A stretch of 64,000 nucleotides of DNA from Vibrio algarum (lineage in GTDB: Bacteria; Pseudomonadota; Gammaproteobacteria; Enterobacterales; Vibrionaceae). Below the pieces are notes generated by a model, which was given only the letters and a program-made list of their open reading frames with translations, did no database searches and was not told the origin of the DNA. Below are positions 45,933 through 54,689 of this stretch, one piece after another. The stretch is from NCBI RefSeq assembly GCF_028204155.1, contig NZ_JAQLOI010000003.1, positions 1,302,001 to 1,366,000 of the forward strand, written 5' to 3'. Position numbers and translations under genes: made by a program. Every line of letters starts with the position of its first letter. Position 1 is the stretch's first letter.

Positions 45933-47272
45933 TCAGATCTTCCAGTTTTTATGTTTTAGTTCTAATAGAGATGCATATAAAGGTTGACCGCCTATAGCTT
46001 GAGCGATGAATGTCGCACCAAAACAGGTCACCATTATAGGCAGTATTAGTTGGTAATTATTGGAAATTTCAACAACTAAGACAACGCCTGTTAGCGGAGT
46101 TCGTAGGCTAGCTGCTATTAGTGCCCCCATTCCTGCAACGGCATAGATAGCGGCATCAGTTGAATAATTTGGGATAATATCGAGTATCAGTACTCCATAG
46201 GTTAACCCTAAAAAAGTACCCAACGTTAGAATTGGCGCGAATATCCCACCAGGTGCGCCAGTACCAAAACAAGCGATCGTACCCAACATACGTAAAACAA
46301 AAAACAGCGTCATGACCAACCATGGTGTTGGTGTCGAAAACAACTGTGCGATAGCAGGTAAGCTGCCACCTGATAAAATTGGGTAAGTAACATGGAGTAC
46401 AGAAAATATTGCCCCGAACAACGCACCCGTCAAAACTAAACGTGTGAGGTTGGTTCCGTGGTAGTTTTTAAACCAACTCGTGGCTAGTAGTATCCATTTA
46501 TTAAAATAGACACCCACGATACCGAAGATCATACCTAGTATTGCAAATGTTGGTAATGAACTTAAAGCAGGCGTACCAAAACTTGGTATCAGTAGTATGG
46601 CATTCTGGCCGTTAAGGTATTCCATAACGATAGTTGCGGCAATGACGGATAATGTGACACATTTAATTGAAGTGAAATTGTAGGTGAACTGTCTACGCAT
46701 TTCTTCATTTACAAACAGTATGGCTGCTAATGGTGTGTTGAATGCAGCTGCAATTCCGGCTGCAGACCCAGCTGCAATAAGGATGTGTTGAGCATGTTCA
46801 AATTTACTCGCTTTGCTAGCGATCATTCTACCGACAGCCCCACCGAGCTGAATGGAAGGGCCCCCACGGCCTAAAATCATACCAGACCCTATAGTTAACG
46901 TTGCTGCAACGAATTTTACCGGTAAAACGCGATGCCAACGAATATCGTGTTCACCCACAAGGGCACCTTCGATATGAGGAATGCCACTGCCTTCTGCTTC
47001 AGGAGCGAATCGATAGGTTAACCAGAAGCCAAGCGCGGCCATAACGGCTCCACTAAACACAATGATAGAGGCCTGCATGAGAAACTCATCAGGCGCTTCT
47101 ATATCAATGAGAGAGATACGAAATTCAAGGATCCAATTTATAAAAATGTTGAAGTAGGAAACGATGATACCTGCTAACGTTCCGACAATTCCAGAAAGCA
47201 GTACTACGGAAAAATAGTCACTTTGGTTTGAAAAAAATTTGGAATAAGCAGTGGCCGCGACAGTTTTGCCAT
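45933..47272 (-). pseudogene. clcA: ClC-family chloride transporter (ClcA-like), frameshifted near its N-terminus
   Basis: The long frame (45933-47078) gives the ClC core: GSGIPHIEGAL, GRGGPSIQLGG, FNTPLAAILFVNEEM, GAPGGIFAPIL and GQPLYASLLEL. The missing N-terminal helix is upstream in a second frame. ATG 47272 starts MAKLSRPLLIPNFF, which must shift by one base at a seven-base run (A7 at 47231-47237, T on the coding strand) to join SDYFSVVLLSGIVGTLAGII. Adding one base restores a 446-residue protein. The gating glutamate of GREGP is glycine here, while the internal proton glutamate (NEEM) and central tyrosine remain. ClcA normally exchanges two chlorides for one proton in acid resistance. 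Confidence 0.85.
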
Positions 47273-47617
47273 AATTAAAGGTTTATCTCTTTTGTTAGCT
47301 ATTGATTAGTATACTGTAACAGCATGCAAGGTGCGCAATAGTACCATATCTCGAAAGCTAACTTATGAACTAGTAGACCATAAAAATGCACACTGACATC
47401 ACATTTTTGTAGTTTTCACCTACGCTTTCTTGCGTTTTTTGTGAAATCGACCAAACTTAAGTTGTAAGACAAGAGTTACCCAATCACATGGAGGCAATTG
47501 AAGTCTTGCATACAATTTGAGTGAAACAATAGAACAATATTTAGTCCTCGTAATCAATTGGAATACTTAAGTTAGTATATCCATTACGCATACTCACGAG
47601 TGAGTCACGAGGTGTTG

Positions 47618-47646
47618 AAGGCGTACGAAAGGTTGTACGCCTTTTT
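47618..47646 (+). terminator. Strong terminator in a gene-free stretch
   Basis: AAGGCGTAC (47618-47626) pairs with GTACGCCTT (47635-47643), then T. It lies in the 431-base gap 47273-47703 upstream of the CobW gene and has no annotated plus-strand gene before it, so it may end a small RNA. A dyad ACTCAC-GA-GTGAGT lies at 47592-47605. I find no convincing ORF in the gap. Confidence 0.75.
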
Positions 47647-47703
47647 GCATTTTATAATCTTGTCATATCCCCTATACTCCTTTCTCTCATATAGGAGTAG
47701 CCC

Positions 47704-48690
47704 ATGTCTAAACGCGTCCCAACAAATATAATCACTGGTTTTTTAGGTACAGGAAAAACAACCGCTATTTTAAATTTGCTCAAACGAAAGCCTAGTAATG
47801 AATCTTGGGCTGTATTAGTGAATGAATTTGGTGAAATAGGCATAGATGGTGCGATTTTAAGTGACAGTGGGGCACTTATCAAAGAGGTTCCCGGTGGTTG
47901 TATGTGTTGTACCGCAGGCGTCCCTATGTCTGTTGGTATAAATGCGTTACTACGAATGAGGCCGGATAGGTTACTAATCGAACCTACCGGTCTTGGTCAC
48001 CCTAAACAGGTCGTTGCGACATTGACGTCTGCACAATATCAAAATTATGTCGATCTAAAAGCAACTATTGCGCTTGTTGATCCTCGCTATTTTTCAGACG
48101 ACCGTTATACGACTAACCAGAATTTTAATGATCAACTGGCTAGCGCAGATATTGTCGTTGGAAATAAAGTAGACCAAATTTCTGAAGACGATATAGCGGC
48201 ATTTAATCACTGGCTTGCTCAACAAGTACCAAGAAAAATCGCAGATACATTGACTCATCATGGTGAGTTTGAACTCTCGTTACTCGATCTCGAACGAAAC
48301 GGTGCGACAGCGTCAGCTCAGATTGAAGCTCATCATCATGAGCATGCGAGCTTAGAGCCTCAATTTGAAATCCCTCCAGGAGCCCAATATATACGCAAAG
48401 AAAATACGGGGCAGGGATACCATAGCTGTGGTTGGCTTTTTGGTGCTGAAATAACGTTCAATTTCGATGGAATGTTTTCTATGCTAACAGCATTGACTGC
48501 AGAGCGAGTGAAGGGTGTGGTGAATACTGACAAAGGTTGTTTTGCTTATAATGTCTCAAATGGCGTAGTTTCAGTAAATGAGCTTACATTGAGTGGTTTT
48601 GAAAGCCGTATTGAAGTGATTGATAGCGCTTTGCTACCTTGGGACGAATTAGAAAAGGTGCTGTTTGGTCTTTCAGATATTGACGACTAA
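47704..48690 (+). CDS. CobW/COG0523-family GTPase (metal chaperone type)
   Basis: The 328-residue protein begins with a P-loop GFLGTGKTT near residue 12 and has the family metal motif CMCC near residue 66, the base-specificity motif NKVD near 157, and a histidine-rich linker (HHHEH near 215) before the C-terminal CobW domain. Members deliver zinc or other metals to client enzymes, or act in cobalamin synthesis; the histidines and CxCC favour a zinc-related role. No Zur site or metal-enzyme paralogue is adjacent. Confidence 0.88.
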   Translation: MSKRVPTNIITGFLGTGKTTAILNLLKRKPSNESWAVLVNEFGEIGIDGAILSDSGALIKEVPGGCMCCTAGVPMSVGINALLRMRPDRLLIEPTGLGHPKQVVATLTSAQYQNYVDLKATIALVDPRYFSDDRYTTNQNFNDQLASADIVVGNKVDQISEDDIAAFNHWLAQQVPRKIADTLTHHGEFELSLLDLERNGATASAQIEAHHHEHASLEPQFEIPPGAQYIRKENTGQGYHSCGWLFGAEITFNFDGMFSMLTALTAERVKGVVNTDKGCFAYNVSNGVVSVNELTLSGFESRIEVIDSALLPWDELEKVLFGLSDIDD

Positions 48691-48695
48691 CTGGA

Positions 48696-48730
48696 AAAAG
48701 TTGATCACATGATGAATGTGATCAACTTTT
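48696..48730. terminator. Bidirectional terminator between CobW and YlqF genes
   Basis: A perfect 15-bp stem (48696-48710 with 48716-48730), loop GATGA, with A and T ends suited to both convergent genes. Confidence 0.9.
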
Positions 48731-48740
48731 CAAGAATTGC

Positions 48741-49685
48741 TTATCGTTTGTTACGTAAATAGCGTTTACGACGTTCTTCTTTTTTCTTTATTTGCGCTTC
48801 TTGTTTTCTTGCGGTTTCTATTTCCACATCAATGAGCTCTTGGGTGATCATTTCTGGTAACTCTAGGGTGATCTGGCCTAAAGTACCATTACGCAGTTCA
48901 TGCAATAATATCTCGGACGCTTTGTGAAGGTCTACTCGACCGCCTGAACGTAAGCAACCGCGTTTTGACCCAATGGCTTCCATCAACTCTATTTCACTAT
49001 CTGACAGCTCGTCTAATTGGTAACGCTCTTTCAGAAGGTTCGGGTATTGCTTCGCTAGATATTCGACGGTATAAAACGCGACTTCTTCATATTCCATTGC
49101 CGTGTCTTTGACTGCTCCGGTTGCGGCAAGACGAAATCCACTGTGTGGGTTCTCTACTTTTGGCCACAAAATTCCAGGAGTGTCCGATAGGACGATACCA
49201 TTTTGTAAGTTAATTCTTTGTTGGCGGCGAGTTACAGCGGGTTGGTTGCCTGTTTGGGCAATAGTTCTGCCAGCCAAGGTATTTATAATGGTGGATTTTC
49301 CTACATTGGGAATCCCCATGATCATGGTTCGGATATTCTTACCCATATCTTCGCGGTGAGGAGCCAATTTGCGGCACAATTCCATGATCTTGAGTACTTC
49401 CTGAGGGTTAGACGTAGTAATAGCCATCGCCTTAACACCTTGCTCCTTTTCGAAGTGATCAATCCAAAGTTGAGTGAGTTCTGGATCAGACAAGTCTCTT
49501 TTATTCAAAACTTTAACACAAGGCTTATCTCCTCGTAGTGTCGAGATCAATGGGTTTTCACTACTAAATGGAATACGAGCATCAAGAACTTCAATAATGA
49601 CATCGATTTGAGGAATGACTTCTTCAATTTCTTTACGAGCTTTGTGCATATGGCCCGGAAACCATTGAATTGCGTTGTTAACCAT
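48741..49685 (-). CDS. ylqF: Ribosome biogenesis GTPase YlqF (RbgA-like)
   Basis: The 314-residue protein is a circularly permuted GTPase. The NKRD motif (G4) near residue 61 comes before the P-loop GIPNVGKST near 124, and DTPG (G3) is near 173. This order defines the YlqF/RbgA/YawG group. RbgA helps a late step of 50S subunit assembly. It opens IQWFPGHMHKARKEIEE, as typical homologues do. The tail is lysine/arginine-rich. It has no close operon partner. Confidence 0.92.
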   Translation of the reverse strand: MVNNAIQWFPGHMHKARKEIEEVIPQIDVIIEVLDARIPFSSENPLISTLRGDKPCVKVLNKRDLSDPELTQLWIDHFEKEQGVKAMAITTSNPQEVLKIMELCRKLAPHREDMGKNIRTMIMGIPNVGKSTIINTLAGRTIAQTGNQPAVTRRQQRINLQNGIVLSDTPGILWPKVENPHSGFRLAATGAVKDTAMEYEEVAFYTVEYLAKQYPNLLKERYQLDELSDSEIELMEAIGSKRGCLRSGGRVDLHKASEILLHELRNGTLGQITLELPEMITQELIDVEIETARKQEAQIKKKEERRKRYLRNKR

Positions 49686-49899
49686 TTGATTAATATACCT
49701 TAATATTGGGTTCTGTTTTTGTGGGTTATAAAATGGGGAACATATAAATACGTTTAATTAATAGGGGAAAGCGCCCTGAAGTATGTGCAGACCCGTTACC
49801 ACAACAAGTTTTGATGTGAGGATCTTAACATTTTATTAGGTGAGCGGGAACATTATAAAATAGCAATAAGACTCTATAGTGAATGGGTTGAAGTCGTCC

Positions 49900-49929
49900 G
49901 GACATGATTCAATTTAACGGCTCATGTCC
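49900..49929. other. Inverted repeat in the YlqF / membrane-protein gap
   Basis: GGACATGA (49900-49907) pairs with TCATGTCC (49922-49929). It lies in the 367-base gap 49686-50052, where I see no gene and no clear promoter. Confidence 0.4.
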
Positions 49930-50052
49930 AGAAGCCTAAAACAATTCAAACATCAATTCTTACATAAAGGGTAAGTAGAAACCTATCTAACTATTTTATC
50001 ATTCGATACAATTAATCATAAGCATTTTAACTTTAGCTGGTACAACAGAATA

Positions 50053-50757
50053 ATGAATAGTTCACCGACATATAAATCTCGCCCGATGGTCGACCTTTTG
50101 GTCAGCATTGCTTTACCTGCGTTTATCCTAATGAAATTAAGTGGTGAAAATGAACTGGGCCCGAGTGGTGGATTGATAGTGGCTCTTGCCTTTCCCATAG
50201 GATGGGGACTCTTTGAATTAATAAAATATAGAAAATTTAATTTTATTGCTTTATTGGGATTGGTTAATGTTTTACTGACTGGCGGTATAGGTCTGCTTGA
50301 GCTTGATAACAAATGGTTAGCGATTAAAGAAGCCGCTGTTCCTGCGGTGATAGGTGTTGCCGTTTTAGTCTCCACTTTTACTTCATCTCCTTTGGTAAAA
50401 ACGTTGCTTTTCAACCCAAGCATTATGGATGTGGAAACCATCATACAGCGCTTGCAGCAACGTAAAAGTATTGTTGCTTTTGAGAGCCGTTTGATGACCG
50501 CTACGTATCTTATTGCTTGCTCTTTTGCTTTTTCAGCGACGATGAATTACATACTGGCTAAATGGATTGTTACGAGCCCTGCTGGTACCGCAGCGTTCAA
50601 TGCCGAGCTCGGTCAATTGACTTTGTATAGCTACCCAATGATTGCTCTACCATCAACAGCAATGCTGCTAGGTGTATTCTACTATTTATGGCGTACTATT
50701 CATGATTTAACCGGGCTTGAATTAGACCAAGTGCTCGCGAAGAAATTCCAAAAGTAG
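50053..50757 (+). CDS. VC0807-family-like integral membrane protein
   Basis: A 234-residue membrane protein with about six hydrophobic segments (roughly residues 13-25, 38-56, 62-80, 90-105, 150-170, 190-212). It resembles the uncharacterised VC0807 family of vibrios; that name comes from memory. Function is not known and no catalytic motif is visible. No ribosome site is clear before ATG 50053. It is upstream of a rhodanese-like gene on the same strand, separated by 140 bases. Confidence 0.6.
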   Translation: MNSSPTYKSRPMVDLLVSIALPAFILMKLSGENELGPSGGLIVALAFPIGWGLFELIKYRKFNFIALLGLVNVLLTGGIGLLELDNKWLAIKEAAVPAVIGVAVLVSTFTSSPLVKTLLFNPSIMDVETIIQRLQQRKSIVAFESRLMTATYLIACSFAFSATMNYILAKWIVTSPAGTAAFNAELGQLTLYSYPMIALPSTAMLLGVFYYLWRTIHDLTGLELDQVLAKKFQK

Positions 50758-50897
50758 ACTCGATCAGGGGCGACGGTAATTCAATATTTCGCTCTAGCTA
50801 TCACATAACTCTCGTTTAAATAAATATTAGCGGTTGCTAATTTACATGTGTACAATGCTAACTAGACCATTACTTGAACTATTTAGAGGTACAGACG

Positions 50898-51254
50898 ATG
50901 AATGAACAATGGCTACTGATTATCGGACTATTCGCTCTGTTTTTCTTTTACCGAAGATTTAAAGCGAATAAGGTGAAAGAACAGCTAGCAATGTTGAATA
51001 TAGAAGAAACGCAATTGCTTGACGTGAGAACAGAGGCTGAGTTTGCTGGATTCAATGTTCCAGATAGTTTAAATATACCAGTGCAATCGTTGATTACGGG
51101 CAATACTAAAGGGTTAAACAAAAATAAAACTTTACTTGTTTTCTGTGCATCTGGTATGCGTTCAAGCAGCGCATGTGTTTGGCTTAAAAAACAGGGATAC
51201 AACGTGATTAATGCTGGTACCGTTGGCAATGTTATTCAACATGTGAAGCCGTAG
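50898..51254 (+). CDS. Membrane-anchored rhodanese-like protein
   Basis: The 118-residue protein has one N-terminal membrane helix (about residues 4-20) and a rhodanese domain (about 35-115). The active-site loop FCASGMRSSSA near residue 83 holds the catalytic cysteine. Such domains carry sulfane sulfur in thiosulfate or persulfide handling; the partner is not evident. I chose ATG 50898, which follows a GAGG site; the frame is open from 50874. A terminator overlaps the stop codon. Confidence 0.85.
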   Translation: MNEQWLLIIGLFALFFFYRRFKANKVKEQLAMLNIEETQLLDVRTEAEFAGFNVPDSLNIPVQSLITGNTKGLNKNKTLLVFCASGMRSSSACVWLKKQGYNVINAGTVGNVIQHVKP

Positions 51255-51272
51255 GTAGACGGCTGCTTTTTT
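51247..51272 (+). terminator. Terminator of the rhodanese-like gene
   Basis: AGCCGT (51247-51252) pairs with ACGGCT (51259-51264), followed by T6 (51267-51272). The stem includes the stop codon. Confidence 0.75.
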
Positions 51273-51299
51273 GAGTTACTTTCCACTTTTATTTCTAAT

Positions 51300-51313
51300 T
51301 TGATCGAAATCAA
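51300..51313. promoter_or_regulatory. Perfect FNR-type palindrome upstream of hsp20
   Basis: TTGAT-CGAA-ATCAA is an exact match to the FNR consensus TTGAT-N4-ATCAA. Its centre is 84 bases upstream of the Hsp20 start. No sigma-32 type promoter was recognised. Confidence 0.65.
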
Positions 51314-51390
51314 GCACAGTGACAATTAGATTCTAGTTGCTACCAATTGAGCTAAGCTTATTAGTGGGAATAGTCGACATGGAGGTTATT

Positions 51391-51813
51391 ATGAGCGTAA
51401 TTCCTGGTGACTCTTGGAGGGATTTCAGCCAAATGTTCGATCATACATTTCCAGCGATGAGACCAAAATGGGAAGCTGGTGTATTTTCACCCAAAGTTGA
51501 TATCTTGGATAAAGAAACAGCATTTGAGATCATTGCTGACCTTCCAGGAGTGGATAAGAAAGACATTTCTATTACTTATGAAGATGGGATGCTAACACTG
51601 TCAGCATCAACAATTCAAAGTGACGAAGATACTGACAATGACAAAGTCATTCACAAAGAACGCTATGAAGGTAAAATAGTTCGTAGCTTTACATTGAGTG
51701 ACAACGTTCAGCCTCAGGATATCTATGCTGAATTCACAGACGGAGTTCTTGTTGTGGTGGTTCCTAAGGTCGAACCAACCAAATCAGAACCCAAACATAT
51801 TGAAATCAGTTAA
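51391..51813 (+). CDS. Small heat-shock protein, Hsp20/alpha-crystallin family
   Basis: The 140-residue protein has an alpha-crystallin domain (about residues 32-125). It opens SPKVDILDKETAFEIIADLPGV and contains GKIVRSFTLSDNV near residue 91 and the family's conserved GVLVVVVPK near the end. Hsp20 proteins bind unfolding proteins without ATP. A strong GGAGG site precedes ATG 51391. The upstream FNR palindrome suggests control by oxygen rather than, or as well as, heat. The gene stands alone between two terminators. Confidence 0.9.
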   Translation: MSVIPGDSWRDFSQMFDHTFPAMRPKWEAGVFSPKVDILDKETAFEIIADLPGVDKKDISITYEDGMLTLSASTIQSDEDTDNDKVIHKERYEGKIVRSFTLSDNVQPQDIYAEFTDGVLVVVVPKVEPTKSEPKHIEIS

Positions 51814-51817
51814 TTCT

Positions 51818-51847
51818 AAAGGTCTAGAAACGTTCTAGGCCTTTTTT
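51818..51847 (+). terminator. Terminator of hsp20
   Basis: AAAGGTCTAGAA (51818-51829) pairs with TTCTAGGCCTTT (51833-51844), one wobble pair, then T. Confidence 0.88.
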
Positions 51848-52042
51848 AATATTACAGGGTACAACCTGATCATTGAATTAATAATCCCGGCGAAGCAATG
51901 ATTCTATTTTCATGTTAACAACACCATTATTTCAGTTATTCAAGGCATAAAAAGGATTAAAGTAAAACGTTTCTGTGTTTATGACTATATAGATTGAACG
52001 ATTTCCTAAAATTCGAGCGAAGGTATTGATAAAGCGCATCTT

Positions 52043-52058
52043 AATGACCAAAGTCATT
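52043..52058. promoter_or_regulatory. Perfect dyad upstream of the binding-protein gene
   Basis: AATGAC-CAAA-GTCATT lies about 80 bases upstream of the next ATG. It could be an operator. The rest of the 323-base gap (51814-52136) shows nothing else. Confidence 0.35.
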
Positions 52059-52136
52059 TGATCTACTTGGAGGGTTGTATAAACTATAGTTTCATCAATA
52101 CTCATCTATTTATGCCAAAGGAATGCAATAAAAATT

Positions 52137-52874
52137 ATGCGAATTAATTTTAAATTGGCCCTCATAATATTGGCTTCTACTTTATCTAACATTAGCGTAG
52201 CCGATACGTTACGCGTAATGCTCCATACAGGTTCTTTTCCGCCATACTTTTTTGATGAAGGAGACGATCGAACTGGGACAATAAAAGACATATTCAAAGC
52301 CTTATCTCAGGAAACAGGAGATACTATAGAGTATGTGCGGGTTCCCTTTAATCGTGCCCTTTATCTATTTGAAACTGGCGAAATTCATATAGAACCAATG
52401 ACTAATCCAGCCTACCGAGGAGATTCTAGTGTACCCGGCATATATAGTGTCCCTTTTGTTGTTGCTGACGAAGTTCTTCTGTTTAATAAAGAAGCTTACA
52501 AACAAGTAAATTCTCAGGAAGATTTATTTGGGCAAACAATAGGTGTTGTAAAAGGATACTATTATCCGAAATATTCACCTTACGTTGAAGATGGACGTAT
52601 TGGTGCTTATCCTGTAAAAAATGAAAATAAGTTAATCCAACTATTAGTTGCGGGTCGCCTTTCTCAGGCTCTCATCAACAAAGACTTCGCCTTATATCAG
52701 ATTAAGCATCAGAATTTACAAGGTAAAATAGTTTTAAGTAAGCCTTATGATTCATTAGATATGATGATACGTTTTCATCCAACAAAGGAAGAGGCGGTTA
52801 GTCGATTCAATAAGGCGATTGGTAAACTTAAAGAAGAAGGCTCTATTGAAGCGATTTACGATAAATATCGTTAA
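52137..52874 (+). CDS. Periplasmic substrate-binding protein, SBP_bac_3 type
   Basis: The 245-residue protein has a Sec signal (hydrophobic residues 6-20, cut after NISVA) and a periplasmic type-3 solute-binding fold: LRVMLHTGSFPPYFF near the start and ETGEIHIEPMTNPAYRG near residue 77. Related proteins bind amino acids or act as sensors. No permease or sensor kinase gene is adjacent, so it may be an orphan receptor. The start is ATG 52137; the ribosome site is weak. Confidence 0.82.
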   Translation: MRINFKLALIILASTLSNISVADTLRVMLHTGSFPPYFFDEGDDRTGTIKDIFKALSQETGDTIEYVRVPFNRALYLFETGEIHIEPMTNPAYRGDSSVPGIYSVPFVVADEVLLFNKEAYKQVNSQEDLFGQTIGVVKGYYYPKYSPYVEDGRIGAYPVKNENKLIQLLVAGRLSQALINKDFALYQIKHQNLQGKIVLSKPYDSLDMMIRFHPTKEEAVSRFNKAIGKLKEEGSIEAIYDKYR

Positions 52875-53039
52875 TGTATTTACTATCGTGCCTATCAGGT
52901 TGTTTCACTGTTACTCAGTGGCTCTTCAATGTTTATGACATTAATAAAATAAAATTGACATGGAATTGGCATCTTTCGATATAGGCTAATTTATAATCTA
53001 ATACTCTATATTTTGTAACACACCATGATGAGGTTTTAT

Positions 53040-53240
53040 ATGAAGAGATTTTTAGTTGCTGTTTCTGCTGTTACCCTTGGTTTATTCGCATTAGTATTTA
53101 GCTTGTTGATGGCGATCCCATTGATGATTATGGCATTTATAACTGGTAAAAAACTGCAGAAAGACTTCAATAAATCAAGTTTTAACGCAGGGCAAGAAAG
53201 GGTTATCGAAGGGGAATACAAGGATATTTCAAGCAAATAA
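53040..53240 (+). CDS. Small membrane protein (66 aa), unrecognised
   Basis: The product has one long hydrophobic stretch (about residues 4-38, possibly two short helices) followed by a charged tail ending EGEYKDISSK. GAGG lies five bases or so before ATG 53040, supporting this start over an in-frame ATG at 53025. No known family is recognised. It sits alone between the binding-protein gene and a minus-strand gene. Confidence 0.65.
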   Translation: MKRFLVAVSAVTLGLFALVFSLLMAIPLMIMAFITGKKLQKDFNKSSFNAGQERVIEGEYKDISSK

Positions 53241-53304
53241 TTCTAATGGTTACTAACATGAGTAAATTTGGTTTGGTTGTTACGAGCATTTGCCATCAGG
53301 AAAA

Positions 53305-53676
53305 TTAGTCATCAGGAACAATCGTCATATGAACGTTCTGGACTTTTTTACGCGTTCTTTCGGACAAAAAATCGACTCTAAATGGTTGAGCTTGTTCAAT
53401 AGCTACTCTTCCGTAATGCTCTAGTTCTGGTTCTCCGGAGCTTTCTATCAATTGAATATCTAAAACCTCCCCGTTATTGCTTAGTGATACGTTAAATGTA
53501 ACTAAGTGACCAAAACACTCTTCACATAAATAGAGCCTTTTCTTAACGGATGTACGGGCAAGTTCACTCCATAAGCTCAACTCGGATTTCTCTTGGTTTG
53601 ATAGCGGTATTGGGACTACCTCAGTAGAGAAAGAGTGAAATGCAATCGACATCAATAACAGTATTGCAACTCGCAT
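53305..53676 (-). CDS. Secreted TonB-C-terminal-like protein
   Basis: The 123-residue protein has a signal peptide (MRVAILLLMSIAFHSFS, cut near residue 17). A short domain follows with a GEVLDIQLIESSGEPELEHYGRVAIEQA pattern, which resembles the C-terminal domain of TonB-like energy transducers. It has no N-terminal membrane anchor, so it is not a full TonB. It contains a CEEC pair near residue 50. Function unknown. Confidence 0.65.
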   Translation of the reverse strand: MRVAILLLMSIAFHSFSTEVVPIPLSNQEKSELSLWSELARTSVKKRLYLCEECFGHLVTFNVSLSNNGEVLDIQLIESSGEPELEHYGRVAIEQAQPFRVDFLSERTRKKVQNVHMTIVPDD

Positions 53677-53769
53677 GTCTTCCTCATTAATTAAAATAAA
53701 ATCATAATCTTATACTAGACTACAAAAGATAACGTTCAACTAATAGCGAGCAATTATTGTTAACTCGAA

Positions 53770-54435
53770 TTAATTCAGAACACGCTTAACTTCAGTAGCG
53801 ACCTTTCCAATGACTGCAATATCATTCTCACTTACGTTTAATGTGGAATTATTAAAAGCGATAGCAATATTGTTTCCTGGTATACGTTGAATTTGGTTTA
53901 ATGATAGAAAACCGTCGATATTTATCAGATATAATCCGCTTACGGCCTGATTACATGAGGTATCGATAATAAACAGCTGATTGCGATCTTTGACCACCAT
54001 TAATTTATCATCATTAAAATCGAGAAGTAGCTCTGGATCAAATAATGTTACGTGTCGGTCCACTAATTGCCCATTTTTAAGTTCATAACTTTCTAATATT
54101 GCGGGAGTTTTATTATGGGCCAAGGTAGATAGTTCGTTGCCTAAACGATAACTAGTCGAATTTTCTTCTACTTTTAATCTCTCATTGTCGCCATTTGGGA
54201 TTTGATAGCCCAAAGAGATGTCTTTCATCGGTATGTTAAACGCCAAATGAACTCTAATCATAAGCTCAAATGACGTTCTGTTTTTCATATTCCATGTACT
54301 GAACGTTGATGTTGGCACACCTGTTAAGCTTGAAAGCTCCTGAAGGTTTTTGCAACCAAGTAGCATTTTAAGGTTGTTTGTAAAGTCATGGCCCTTTAAG
54401 AACGCTTGTTCTGGAATTTTATTACTCTCGCCCAT
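53770..54435 (-). CDS. CI/LexA-like helix-turn-helix regulator
   Basis: The 221-residue protein has an N-terminal helix-turn-helix (about residues 18-70; LQELSSLTGVPTSTFSTWN), similar to phage CI-type repressors (Bac_CI family). Its C-terminal half has an S24-like beta fold (about 130-215), but I see no serine-lysine catalytic pair, so self-cleavage is doubtful. It is probably a transcriptional repressor. A cluster of four related boxes lies immediately upstream and likely gives autoregulation. It is not within a prophage. Confidence 0.75.
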   Translation of the reverse strand: MGESNKIPEQAFLKGHDFTNNLKMLLGCKNLQELSSLTGVPTSTFSTWNMKNRTSFELMIRVHLAFNIPMKDISLGYQIPNGDNERLKVEENSTSYRLGNELSTLAHNKTPAILESYELKNGQLVDRHVTLFDPELLLDFNDDKLMVVKDRNQLFIIDTSCNQAVSGLYLINIDGFLSLNQIQRIPGNNIAIAFNNSTLNVSENDIAVIGKVATEVKRVLN

Positions 54436-54463
54436 ACTGTTTAACTTATTTTCTTGGATAAAG

Positions 54464-54544
54464 ATCTCAAATGGAATTTATATATCTCGTTTGTATTGAT
54501 TTGTTTCTTGTTGTAAATTCATTTGAGATGTAATATCTCGTTAG
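54464..54544. promoter_or_regulatory. Array of four ATCTC boxes upstream of the CI-like regulator
   Basis: Boxes: ATCTCAAATG (54464-54473), ATCTCGTTTG (54484-54493), the inverse of the first (54520-54529), and ATCTCGTTAG (54535-54544). Boxes 3 and 4 form GAGAT-N5-ATCTC. The array starts 29 bases from the regulator start codon. Confidence 0.55.
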
Positions 54545-54689
54545 TTCTTTGGTTGATGTCGAGCTGCAACTCAGTCAACCACATATAATACAAAGACCAA
54601 AAATGATACCATCTTGTAACTCTATCAAATAGTACTAGTTACTACTTTTGTAGTTTCTTGGGTGAACCCCTAACTATTTATAGAAATAC

